A stretch of 64,000 bases of DNA from Nonomuraea helvata (GTDB lineage Bacteria > Actinomycetota > Actinomycetes > Streptosporangiales > Streptosporangiaceae): assembly GCF_039535785.1 (NCBI RefSeq), contig NZ_BAAAXV010000008.1, positions 620,001-684,000 of the forward strand, in the 5' to 3' direction. Under the pieces are notes generated by a model. It made no database searches. It had not been told where the DNA came from and saw nothing but the letters and a program-made list of their open reading frames with translations. Below, piece by piece: positions 40,955 to 48,832 of the stretch. How positions within the stretch are numbered: the first letter of the stretch is position 1; every line of letters begins with the position of its first letter. The position numbers and the translations under genes were made by a program.

Positions 40955-41308
40955 TCAGGCGGCCGGGACCTTGTCCAGGAAGCCGAGGACCGAGCGGATC
41001 CGGCCGTCCTCGGCCAGCTCCACCACGTCGAACCCGACCGCGACCGGCTCCCCGCCCTCAGGGCCGAGGTGCCAGGTGAAGCGGGCGATGTGGTGGTGGG
41101 CGTCGTACACCTCGCCCGGGCTGAACACCAGGCCGGGGAACATGCCCTGGGCACCCTCGATCACCGCGGCGATTCCGGCGTGGCCGCTCACGTCGGCCAG
41201 CGGGTCGGTGTAGGTGGCGTCCTCGGTCCACAGCTCGGCCACGGCCTTGGCGCGGGCCTCGGCGTCGGTCTCGTTCCAGGCGGCGATGTAGCGGTCGATG
41301 AGGCTCAT
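40955..41308 (-). CDS. NTF2-like (SnoaL-type) small protein
   Basis: 117 residues of the NTF2 cone fold. MSLIDRYIAAWNETDAEARAKAVAELWTEDATYTDPLADVSGHAGIAAVI is the standard start, with a conserved YTDP and HHHIARFTWHLG in the sheet. Such proteins bind or isomerise small hydrophobic ligands; the substrate is unknown. ATG at 41308 is preferred (AGAGG 8 bases upstream) over ATG at 41314. It lies 44 bases downstream of a membrane protein gene, likely one operon. Confidence 0.82.
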   Translation of the reverse strand: MSLIDRYIAAWNETDAEARAKAVAELWTEDATYTDPLADVSGHAGIAAVIEGAQGMFPGLVFSPGEVYDAHHHIARFTWHLGPEGGEPVAVGFDVVELAEDGRIRSVLGFLDKVPAA

Positions 41309-41352
41309 GGTCATTTCCTCTGCTTCAATCGGTTCTTAGCGATTACGGGTCA

Positions 41353-41763
41353 TCAGTTGCTGCGGGTCTTGCGGAGGCCGGTGATCTGGAGTTCGGCGAA
41401 CACTCCGACCACCAGGGCCTGGGCGATGGTCCAGATCGCGCCGACCGTGGTGAGGCCGGCGACGCCGGTGACGACGGCGGCGACGCTGCCCAGGGTCCAG
41501 ATGATGTTCAGCGCGATGACCGCTTTGGTGGCGGCCGGGCTGATCGCGCGGCGGGTGGCCAGCAGGCCGACCGCGACGCCGTACACGAGGAGGAAGGTGC
41601 CGATCTCGCGCAGGAGGCCCGCGCCGGGGCCGAGCAGATCGCTCACCGGGGCCGCGAAGGCGAGGTAGACCAGCCCGTTGACGCCGGTGACGACGGCGTC
41701 GGCGGCCAGCGCGAGGCGCAGGAACTTCGTCCGATCGGCGGTGACGGTCAGGGCGGTGGTCAT
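41353..41763 (-). CDS. Four-helix integral membrane protein
   Basis: 136 residues, four transmembrane helices (LALAADAVVTGVNGLVYLAFA, LREIGTFLLVYGVAVGLLA, AVIALNIIWTLGSVAAVVTG, AIWTIAQALVVGVFAELQI). No catalytic motif. Similar proteins often accompany NTF2-like genes in Streptomyces relatives, which fits the operon seen here. ATG at 41763 has AAAGGGGAG upstream. Function unknown. Confidence 0.78.
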   Translation of the reverse strand: MTTALTVTADRTKFLRLALAADAVVTGVNGLVYLAFAAPVSDLLGPGAGLLREIGTFLLVYGVAVGLLATRRAISPAATKAVIALNIIWTLGSVAAVVTGVAGLTTVGAIWTIAQALVVGVFAELQITGLRKTRSN

Positions 41764-41831
41764 GTCGGGCTCCCCTTTGTGGCGGTTTCTTGCGACACCT
41801 GAACGATGCCAGCCGGGACGTAGGGAGCGCG

Positions 41832-41848
41832 ATTACCCGTGACGTAAT
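41832..41848. promoter_or_regulatory. Possible operator in a divergent promoter region
   Basis: ATTACCCGTGACGTAAT has 5-base inverted arms (ATTAC/GTAAT) in the 201-base gap between divergent genes. Weak evidence only. Confidence 0.25.
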
Positions 41849-41964
41849 GGAGGGCGCCTGCGTACGCCCATGGGGGTAGCGGGGACGCCGCCCCAGGGCG
41901 GATGTGGGCCGGTCGGCCGCCGGCGCATGATGAGGCGCTGTCGGATCGCCAACGGGAGCAAGCC

Positions 41965-42630
41965 ATGATCCATAACCGAAGCGGGCCGGCCGGCACTGCT
42001 CCAGCGACAGCTCGCCGAATCTGGCTGATGCTGGTCGTCGCGGCTGTGTTCGGCGCCGTGCTCGTCGGCCCTTATCTCGGGTTCGACGTCCGCGACAGCC
42101 GGCTCGACGGGGGCGGCGGGCCGCACTACTACCTGCTCGTCGCGCACGTCTTCACGGCGCTGGTCGCGCTCGTTCTCGGCCCTCTCCAGTTCGTTCCGGC
42201 GATTCGGGCGCGCAGACGGGTTCACCGGACGATCGGCCGTTGTTACCTCCTTGCGGGGGTGATGCCCTCCGCGTTGACCGCCATACCGGTCGCGCTGCTC
42301 TCGGGCCGTCTCATGACTCAGATCGGCCTGGTGATCCCCGCTGTCCTGTGGCTCCTTACCGGCTGGCTGGCCTTCCAGGCCGCCCGCCGCCGTGACTTCC
42401 TACGGCATCGGAACTGGATGATGCGCAATTACGCGCTCACCTTCCTCGCTGTCACCTCCCGAGTCCTGGTGCCGCTCTTGCTGCTGGCTCAGGTGCCGTT
42501 CAGCGACACGGTGAACGCGGGTTCGATCAGCGCCAACGCTCAGTCCATGATCCCCATCGGGCAGGTTCTCGGGTGGATCGTCAACCTCGTCGTGGCGGAG
42601 ATCCTGATCAGGCGGCGTGGATCGCTGTAG
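41965..42630 (+). CDS. DUF2306-like membrane protein
   Basis: 221 residues with about six transmembrane helices. Conserved His sit in helix regions: GGPHYYLLVAHVFTALVALVLGPLQF, RRVHRTIGRCYLL and FLRHRNWMMRNYALTFLAVTSRVLVP. This pattern is that of DUF2306 and related cytochrome b561-like proteins; haem binding is inference. ATG at 41965 has AACGGGAG upstream. Divergent from the small membrane protein operon. Confidence 0.8.
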   Translation: MIHNRSGPAGTAPATARRIWLMLVVAAVFGAVLVGPYLGFDVRDSRLDGGGGPHYYLLVAHVFTALVALVLGPLQFVPAIRARRRVHRTIGRCYLLAGVMPSALTAIPVALLSGRLMTQIGLVIPAVLWLLTGWLAFQAARRRDFLRHRNWMMRNYALTFLAVTSRVLVPLLLLAQVPFSDTVNAGSISANAQSMIPIGQVLGWIVNLVVAEILIRRRGSL

Positions 42631-42639
42631 GGATGACTT

Positions 42640-42960
42640 GATGGCCCCAGCGGGACCGGCAGCTCATAGATGGTGGGCCGGCCGCGAGGAGCTCGAACAA
42701 CTGGGCCATGACCTCGCCGAAGATCTGTGGCGCGGCCTGGACCAGGGTGCCGATGTTCAGGCCGATGAGGTGGATCTGGTGCTTGTAGACCAGTTTCCAG
42801 TCGGTGATCGCGGCTTCGCCGCCGGCCAGGCCGTAGACGACGACCCGGCCGGTGACCCGTGTGGCGAAGGTGCCCACCTGGGCCGGGCTGGTGCGGTTGA
42901 CGATGTCGCCGAGGCCGAGCTGCCCCGAGCTGTTCTGCCTCCAGTCGGCCAGGACCGCGC
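42640..42960 (-). pseudogene. Decayed zinc-type alcohol dehydrogenase/quinone oxidoreductase fragment
   Basis: A minus-strand frame reads GTFATRVTGRVVVYGLAGGEAAITDWKLVYKHQIHLIGLNIGTLVQAAPQIFGEVMAQLFELLAAG, the C-terminal third of an MDR oxidoreductase. The match then continues in another frame (GRPTIYELP), showing a frameshift. The N-terminal two thirds and the cofactor domain are absent. Not expected to give a working enzyme. Confidence 0.7.
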
Positions 42961-43141
42961 AAGCAACCAAACCAATAAGCCAGCGCATTGCCAACTATCC
43001 CCGAGTTCTCCCACGCAGAGAACGCCACCCCATTGGCGCCGCGCGCCACAATAGCAGGCCATCCTGGTAATCGACGGGCGTGGCCGGAATACAGCATGTC
43101 GCACCAGAATTCCCCCGAATTCTGGCGGCCTATTTCGTGGG
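42961..43141. other. Gap between the pseudogene and the acyl-CoA synthetase
   Basis: AT-richer than the surroundings, with CCCCGAATTCTGGCGG just before the synthetase stop. No gene or hairpin is seen. It probably contains further remnants of the decayed gene. Confidence 0.4.
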
Positions 43142-44803
43142 CTACGCGCCCAGCACTTCCCTGCGCAGGTGGGTCTTGAGGATCTTGCCGCCGGGGTTGC
43201 GGGGCAGTTCGCCCTCCCGGAACCAGAAGTAGGCGGGGATCTTGAACTTGGCGATCCGGTCCTTGAGGAACGACTGGAGCTCCTCCGTGGTGACCGAGGC
43301 GTCCGGCGCCAGCCGGATGACTGCGCCCACCTCCTCGCCGAGCTCCTCGTGCGGCACGCCGATCACCGCCGCGTCGTCCACCGCCGGGTGCTCGAACAGG
43401 GCCGCCTCCACCTCCGCGCAGTAGACGTTCTCGCCGCCCCTGATCACCATGTCCTTGGCCCGGTCGACGATGTAGACGAAGCCCTCGTCGTCGATCTTGG
43501 CCAGGTCGCCGGTGTGCAGCCAGCCGTCCACGAAGGTCTGCGCCGTGGCCTCCGGCTTGTTCCAGTAGCCCATGATGACGTTGGGGCCGCGGACGCAGAG
43601 CTCGCCCACCTCACCGGGCGGCAGTTCCTCGCCCGCCGGGTCCACCACGCGCACGTCCACCACGGGTGAGGGCAGCCCGACGCTGTCGGGCCTGGCCTGG
43701 TAGTCGGCGCCGCCGTTGCCGATGGCCAGGGCGGTCGTCTCGGTCATGCCGTAGCCGTTGGAGGGGGCGCGGTCGGGGAGGTTCCGGGTGATGCGCTCCA
43801 GGAGCCTGGGCGGGGCGGGGGCGCCGCCGTAGCCGAGGGTGCTCAGGGACGACAGGTCGTACTTGCCGAAGTCGGGGTGGGACATGAGCTGCCAGGCGTT
43901 CGTGGGCACGCCGATCATGGCGGTCACGCGTTCGCGCTCGATCAGGCGCAGCGCCTGCTCGGGGTCCCACTTGTACATGAGCACCAGCCCGCCGCCGCCG
44001 AACATGGTGGTGGTCAGGGCCGAGAAGCAGCCCGTGACGTGGAACAGGGGGACGGTCAGCAGGGTCACCCTGCGGGTGCCGGCCGCGGCCGCGACGTCCT
44101 TGCCCGCCATCGCCACCGCCCGCATGAGGCCGTAGGCGACGGTCATGGGGGACTGGCCCAGGTTGCGGTGGCTGCCCAGCGCGCCCTTGGGGTTGCCGGT
44201 CGTGCCGGAGGTGTAGAAGATCGTGGCGGGGTCCTCCGGGGCCAGCTCGACCTCGGGGAGCCGGACGTCGGCGGTGACCTCGCCCATCACCTCGTCGAAC
44301 CCGCGCGCGCCCGCCGGCGCCTCGCCGCGGGTGACGATCAGCGGGACGCCCGTCGAGGCCAGCCTGGTGGCCCGCTCGCCGTCCGCGATCAGCACCTTGA
44401 TGCCGGAGTCGTTCACGGCATAGGCCAGCTCGGCCTCCGTCCACCAGGCATTGAGCGGTACGGCTACGGCCCCCGCCGCCAGCGCGGCCGACAGCGAGAC
44501 CACCCATTCGGGATAGTTGCGCATGGCCACGCCCACCCGGTCGCCCTTGCGCACGCCGTATTCCTCGATGAGGCGGCCCGCCAAGGTGGCGGCGCGGCGG
44601 AAGTGGTCCTCGAACGTGATGTGTTCGTCCTCGTACACGAGGAAGACCTTCTCGCCGTGGAACCTGCTCATCTCCAGCAGCGCCCGGAAGTGCGCCGGCG
44701 CGTGCTTCCACGTGCGTATCCCGGTGTCGCCGATCTCCTCCATCTCGAACAGCTGGCCGGGTCCGGTGAGCTGGGCCTGGACCTGGGCGTGCGAAAGGGA
44801 CAT
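43142..44803 (-). CDS. Acyl-CoA synthetase (class I AMP-forming ligase)
   Basis: Fatty-acid or aryl-acid CoA ligase of the ANL superfamily (553 residues). Motifs in order: P-loop FYTSGTTGNPKGA (about 195-207), VPLFHVTGCF, GYGMTETTA (A5), the hinge region GWLHTGDLAKIDDEGFVYIVDRAKD (A7-A8, Asp and Arg), and the catalytic Lys of LPRNPGGKILK (about 542). All key residues are present. Substrate is not readable. It starts at 44803 with no partner gene. An 18-bp TetR-like palindrome lies 46 bases upstream. Confidence 0.92.
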   Translation of the reverse strand: MSLSHAQVQAQLTGPGQLFEMEEIGDTGIRTWKHAPAHFRALLEMSRFHGEKVFLVYEDEHITFEDHFRRAATLAGRLIEEYGVRKGDRVGVAMRNYPEWVVSLSAALAAGAVAVPLNAWWTEAELAYAVNDSGIKVLIADGERATRLASTGVPLIVTRGEAPAGARGFDEVMGEVTADVRLPEVELAPEDPATIFYTSGTTGNPKGALGSHRNLGQSPMTVAYGLMRAVAMAGKDVAAAAGTRRVTLLTVPLFHVTGCFSALTTTMFGGGGLVLMYKWDPEQALRLIERERVTAMIGVPTNAWQLMSHPDFGKYDLSSLSTLGYGGAPAPPRLLERITRNLPDRAPSNGYGMTETTALAIGNGGADYQARPDSVGLPSPVVDVRVVDPAGEELPPGEVGELCVRGPNVIMGYWNKPEATAQTFVDGWLHTGDLAKIDDEGFVYIVDRAKDMVIRGGENVYCAEVEAALFEHPAVDDAAVIGVPHEELGEEVGAVIRLAPDASVTTEELQSFLKDRIAKFKIPAYFWFREGELPRNPGGKILKTHLRREVLGA

Positions 44804-44849
44804 GGCGCAGAACTCCCGGCTGGTGGACGATTATTCTGGATAAATCACA

Positions 44850-44867
44850 GTACCGACCGGTAGGTAC
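44850..44867. promoter_or_regulatory. TetR-type operator upstream of the acyl-CoA synthetase
   Basis: GTACCGACCGGTAGGTAC is symmetric except for one base pair on each side of the centre ACCGGT. It resembles operators of actinobacterial TetR repressors of fatty-acid genes. No tetR gene is present in the window. Confidence 0.55.
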
Positions 44868-44879
44868 GTCCCGCTAGTT

Positions 44880-44892
44880 GTGAAAGTTTCAC
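44880..44892. promoter_or_regulatory. Palindrome GTGAAA-G-TTTCAC
   Basis: Perfect 13-base palindrome in the divergent region between the acyl-CoA synthetase and the xylanase. Its GAAA/TTTC core matches that of the palindrome nearer the xylanase. Confidence 0.45.
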
Positions 44893-45002
44893 TTATTCTC
44901 CGATAATTTCTGGCGTCCAACTGCTGCTTCAGTAGCTGTACGTGCCCGGTGTTGACCCTTCTCTCGCATGTCAATACCGTCTGCAATGCGATCCGACGTG
45001 AT

Positions 45003-45014
45003 CGAAAACTTTCG
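45003..45014. promoter_or_regulatory. Palindrome CGAAA-AC-TTTCG before the xylanase
   Basis: CGAAAACTTTCG lies 27 bases before the xylanase start. CGAAA/TTTCG palindromes are recalled as negative control sites of Streptomyces xylanase genes, so this is a candidate repressor site. Confidence 0.5.
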
Positions 45015-45041
45015 GAACCGAGTGCCTGCCTCCGGAGGTAG

Positions 45042-46706
45042 ATGTCCGTGCATTCGTCCTTACTCGTCAGAGTCCTCACCTTGGTGGGGATGCTCGCAGC
45101 CTTCCTCCTCCCGACCACCTCGGCCGAGGCCTCCGCGCCCCTGCGGACACACGCGGCCGGCCGGGGCAAGTTCATCGGGGCGGCGCTCGCCACCGGCCAG
45201 CTCGCCAACGAGGCCACGTACCGCACCACCGCGGCCACGGAGTTCAGCCAGGTCACGCCCGAGAACGCGCTGAAGTGGGAGTCCACCGAGCCCAGCCAGG
45301 GCCAGTTCACCTTCTCCGGCGGCGACGCCATCGTCGCCTTCGCGACCCAGAACAACATGCAGGTCCACGGCCACACGCTCGTCTGGCACAACCAGACGCC
45401 CGGCTGGGTCCAGAGCCTCGGCGCCAGCGCCATGCGGGCGGCCATGCAGAACCACATCAGCCAGGTCGTCGGCCATTACGCGAACAACCCGGCCGTGGTC
45501 TCCTGGGACGTGGTGAACGAGGTCTTCGACGACAGCGGCAACCTGCGCACGTCGTTCTGGTACAACACGCTCGGCCAGAGCTACATCGCCGACGCCTTCC
45601 GCGCCGCCCGCGCCGCCGACCCCGACGCGAAGCTGTGCATCAACGACTACAACACCGAGGGGATCAACGCCAAGAGCACGGCGATCTACAACCTCGTCTC
45701 GTCGCTGCGCCAGCAGGGCGTGCCGGTCGACTGCGTGGGCTTCCAGTCGCACCTCGCGATCCAGTACGGCTTCCCCAGCGACTTCCAGCAGAACCTCCAG
45801 CGCTTCGCCGCCCTCGGCGTCCAGGTGCGGATCACCGAGCTGGACGTGCGCATGGTGATGCCCAGGGACGCCACCAAGGACGCCACGCAGGCCACCTACT
45901 ACCGCAATGTCGTCAACGCCTGCCTGGCGGTGACCGCCTGCGCGGGCGTGACGATCTGGGGCTTCACCGACAAGTACTCCTGGGTGCCTGACACGTTCTC
46001 CGGGCAGGGCGCGGCCCTGATCTACGACGAGAACTACCAGAAGAAGCCGTCGTACACCGCCGTGCACGACGCGCTGGCCGGCGGCTCGACCACCGACCCC
46101 ACCCCGCCGACCACGCCCGGCACGCCCTCGGCGGCCAACGTGACCTCGAACTCGGCCACGCTCACCTGGACCGCCTCCACCGACAGCGGCGGCAGCGGGC
46201 TCGCCGGGTACGACGTCTACCGCGAGCAGGGCGCGACCGATCAGCTGCTCGGCCAGTCCACGACCAACTCGCTCGCGCTGACCGGGCTGAGCCCCTCGAC
46301 CCAGTACCAGGTGTACGTGCGGGCACGTGACGGAGCCGGGAACGTGTCGGCCGACTCCGCCCTGGGCGCCTTCACCACGACGGCCGGCCCCGGTGGCGGC
46401 GGTGGCTGCACGGCCACCGGCACCCTCCAGACGCAGTGGAGCACCGGGTACGTCGTCCAGCCCGTGACCGTCACCAACACGGGGACCTCCAGCATCAGCG
46501 GCTGGACCGTCACCTTCACCCTGCCCGCCGGCCACACGCTGACCGGCTCGTGGAACGCGACCCTCACCGTCAGCGGGCAGACCGTCACCGCCAAGAACCT
46601 CGGCTACAACGGCACCCTGGCCCCGAACGCCAGCACCACCTTCGGCTTCCAGGTGAGCCGGCCGAGCGGCAACACACAGACGCCTTCCGGTTACACCTGC
46701 GCCTGA
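45042..46706 (+). CDS. xynA: Secreted endo-1,4-beta-xylanase, GH10 with FN3 and CBM2
   Basis: Extracellular xylan hydrolase (554 residues). Signal peptide 1-31 (LLVRVLTLVGMLAAFLLPTTSAEA). GH10 catalytic domain about 36-350: FSQVTPENALKWES, HGHTLVWHNQTPGW, acid/base Glu of WDVVNEVFDD (about 158), nucleophile Glu of VRITELDVRM (about 265). A Thr/Pro linker and fibronectin type III domain (about 355-448) precede a CBM2 cellulose-binding module (about 455-554) opening CTATGTLQTQWSTGY and closing with Cys. ATG at 45042 has GGAGG upstream. Followed by a 13-bp terminator; monocistronic. Confidence 0.95.
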   Translation: MSVHSSLLVRVLTLVGMLAAFLLPTTSAEASAPLRTHAAGRGKFIGAALATGQLANEATYRTTAATEFSQVTPENALKWESTEPSQGQFTFSGGDAIVAFATQNNMQVHGHTLVWHNQTPGWVQSLGASAMRAAMQNHISQVVGHYANNPAVVSWDVVNEVFDDSGNLRTSFWYNTLGQSYIADAFRAARAADPDAKLCINDYNTEGINAKSTAIYNLVSSLRQQGVPVDCVGFQSHLAIQYGFPSDFQQNLQRFAALGVQVRITELDVRMVMPRDATKDATQATYYRNVVNACLAVTACAGVTIWGFTDKYSWVPDTFSGQGAALIYDENYQKKPSYTAVHDALAGGSTTDPTPPTTPGTPSAANVTSNSATLTWTASTDSGGSGLAGYDVYREQGATDQLLGQSTTNSLALTGLSPSTQYQVYVRARDGAGNVSADSALGAFTTTAGPGGGGGCTATGTLQTQWSTGYVVQPVTVTNTGTSSISGWTVTFTLPAGHTLTGSWNATLTVSGQTVTAKNLGYNGTLAPNASTTFGFQVSRPSGNTQTPSGYTCA

Positions 46707-46716
46707 GGCTCCCTTG

Positions 46717-46748
46717 GAGATTCCCCTGGCGTCGTCCAGGGGAATCTC
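46717..46748 (+). terminator. Terminator after the xylanase
   Basis: GAGATTCCCCTGG (46717-46729) pairs exactly with CCAGGGGAATCTC (46736-46748), followed by TTTC. Confidence 0.9.
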
Positions 46749-46833
46749 TTTCATCCGGGCCTGACCTTTGCCTCCGCCGGCCATCCCCGCGCCTAGCTTG
46801 AAAGTGACAACGACCGGCAAGAGGTGATCTCTC

Positions 46834-47103
46834 ATGATGAAGAGCCGCAATGCTCTCGCGGCCTGCGCGATGACGGCGTCGGCCCTCGTCGCCCCGGTGA
46901 CGGCGCCGGCCGGGCCGGCCGGCGCCACGGAGACGATCTCCTACACGGCACCGTGCAGGCATGCCAAGGACCCCGCCGCCTGCCACGCCAAGAAACGGGC
47001 CCGCCACGGCGGCCCGGGAGGCCAGAACGACACGGCCCCCTGGGAAGTCGGAGGGGCCGGCGGTCCGGGCGCCGGACCCGGAGGCCTGGAGGACGGGTCC
47101 TAG
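46834..47103 (+). CDS. Small secreted protein of unknown function
   Basis: 89 residues. The signal peptide covers about 1-31 (LAACAMTASALVAPVTAPAGPAGA). The mature part is short, with two Cys (PCRHAKDPAACHAKK) that could form one disulfide, a basic segment (KKRARHGG), and a Gly/Pro-rich acidic tail. ATG at 46834 has AAGAGGTGAT upstream. Its TAG stop shares the bases CTAG with the convergent permease stop. No family recognised. Confidence 0.7.
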   Translation: MMKSRNALAACAMTASALVAPVTAPAGPAGATETISYTAPCRHAKDPAACHAKKRARHGGPGGQNDTAPWEVGGAGGPGAGPGGLEDGS

Positions 47104-47921
47104 CCCTTCACCGAACCGGCGAAGCTGAAGGAGCTGGCCAGGTACTTGTTGACGGCTACGTACAGGACCACGGCCGGCGCCGTGTACAGGATAGAGAAAG
47201 CGGCCAGCTGACCGTAGGCCACCTGCCCGTACTGGGAGAAGAACGTGTAGACGGTCACGGCGGCCGGCTGCTTCTCGGGGGTGTCCAGCAGCACGAACGG
47301 GGCGAAGAAGTTCCCCCACTGCCCGACGAACACGAAGATGGCGACCACGGCTATCCCGGGGGCCATCAGCGGGCCGACCACCGCCGTCAGCGAGCGGACC
47401 CAGCCGGCGCCGTCCACCCAGGCCGCCTCCTCCAGATTCACCGGCACGCCGTCCATGAAGTTCTTCATCATCCAGATGGAGAACGGCAGCGAGCTCGCCG
47501 TCAGGAACAGCACCATCGCCGGCACCGAGCCGTACAGGTTGAAACGGAAGAACATCGCGTAGACCGGCACGAGGATGGCCGTCACCGGCAGGCCCGTGGT
47601 GAACAGGAGGGTCAGCATGAAGTGGCGGCGGTAGCGGAGCTGGTAACGCGACAGCGGATACGCGGCCAGGCCCGCCACCAGGACCGTCAGCACCGCCGTC
47701 GAGCCCGAGATGACGATCGAGTTGATCAGGGGCAGGATGATCGTGTCCCAGGTCAGCACGGCCTTGAAGTTGTCCAGCGAGAAGGAGAGCGTGGGCTGGG
47801 CGGCCAGCGTGGCTTCGGGCTCGAGCGAGGCGATCAGCACCCAGAGGAACGGGCCCAGGAAGGCCAGCGTGATGAGCGCGAGCGCGAGCCAGGCGGCGCC
47901 GCGCGCGGCGAGCCGCGTCAT
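47100..47921 (-). CDS. Carbohydrate ABC transporter permease (MalG type)
   Basis: Inner membrane permease of the CUT1 family (273 residues, six helices). The EAA loop EEAAWVDGAGWVRSLTAVVGPLMAPG contacts the ATPase. The N-terminus has WLALALITLAFLGPFLWVLIASL. ATG at 47921 overlaps the stop of the partner permease (ATGA). Last gene of the binding protein-permease-permease operon; no ATPase gene is present, so a shared ATPase such as MsiK is probably used (inference). Confidence 0.92.
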   Translation of the reverse strand: MTRLAARGAAWLALALITLAFLGPFLWVLIASLEPEATLAAQPTLSFSLDNFKAVLTWDTIILPLINSIVISGSTAVLTVLVAGLAAYPLSRYQLRYRRHFMLTLLFTTGLPVTAILVPVYAMFFRFNLYGSVPAMVLFLTASSLPFSIWMMKNFMDGVPVNLEEAAWVDGAGWVRSLTAVVGPLMAPGIAVVAIFVFVGQWGNFFAPFVLLDTPEKQPAAVTVYTFFSQYGQVAYGQLAAFSILYTAPAVVLYVAVNKYLASSFSFAGSVKG

Positions 47922-48832
47922 GCGTCCTCCACCTTGATCAGGCGCAGGTAGATCAGCGAGAACAGCGCGCCGATCACGAGCATGACCAGCGCGATCGCCG
48001 AGCCGTAGCCGATCTCGAAATAGCGGAACGCCTGCTCGTACATGTACAGCGGCGTCGTCTGGCTGGCCGTGCCGGGGCCGCCGCCCGTCAGGGCGTAGAT
48101 GAGGCCGAAGCTGGCCAGGGTCTGCAACGTGATCAGCATGAGGTTCGCCATGACGGAACGGCGGATCAGCGGGAGCGTGATGTGGAGGAGCCGGCGGCCC
48201 GGCCCCGCGCCGTCCACGGCGGCGGATTCCAGCAGGTCGGCGGGGACCTCCGAGAGGGCGGCCGAGTAGACGAGCATCGAGAAGGCCGTGCCGCGCCAGA
48301 TGTTCGCCAGGATCACCGCCAGCATGGGGGCGGTGTAGAGCCATTCCTGGGAGATGCCGAGCACCGTGTTCAAGGTGCCCTCCTCGGCCAGGAAGGAGAA
48401 CCAGCACGCCGCGGCCACGACCTCCGGCACCACCCAGGCGGCTATCACCACGCCGTTGACGACGCTGCGCGTCACGCGGCCGCGGCCGCGCTGGAGCAGC
48501 GCGATGATCAGGCCCAGCGTGTTCTGGCCGATGACCGCCGAGCCGATCACGAACACGAACGTGAGCAGGAACGAATTGAGGAAGTTCGGGTCGCCGAAGA
48601 GCTTGACGAAATTGGCCACGCCGACGAAACGCGAATGAACCGAGGCCGACCCCGTGAGCGTCTCGTTGGTGAAGGCGATGTAGACGCTCCAGAGGATCGG
48701 CCCCGCCAGGAAGAGCGCCAGGAGCACGAGGGCCGGGCCCAGGGGGACGAGCCAGCGCAGGACGCCCCGCCGTGACGAGCCGCGTACCGGGCGGCTCGTC
48801 ACGGACGGGGACGGGGCCGTGACGATCGTCAT
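47918..48832 (-). CDS. Carbohydrate ABC transporter permease (MalF type)
   Basis: Partner CUT1 permease (304 residues, six helices). It has LVPLGPALVLLALFLAGPILWSVYIAFTN near the N-terminus and the EAA loop LESAAVDGAGPGRRLLHITLPLIRRS. Its start overlaps the binding-protein stop (ATGA), and its stop overlaps the next permease, so the three genes are tightly coupled. Confidence 0.93.
   Translation of the reverse strand: MTIVTAPSPSVTSRPVRGSSRRGVLRWLVPLGPALVLLALFLAGPILWSVYIAFTNETLTGSASVHSRFVGVANFVKLFGDPNFLNSFLLTFVFVIGSAVIGQNTLGLIIALLQRGRGRVTRSVVNGVVIAAWVVPEVVAAACWFSFLAEEGTLNTVLGISQEWLYTAPMLAVILANIWRGTAFSMLVYSAALSEVPADLLESAAVDGAGPGRRLLHITLPLIRRSVMANLMLITLQTLASFGLIYALTGGGPGTASQTTPLYMYEQAFRYFEIGYGSAIALVMLVIGALFSLIYLRLIKVEDA

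Noticed and set aside
42608..42994. 128-codon minus-strand frame as an intact gene
   Set aside because: Only the C-terminal part of an oxidoreductase, with homology moving to another frame at its end.
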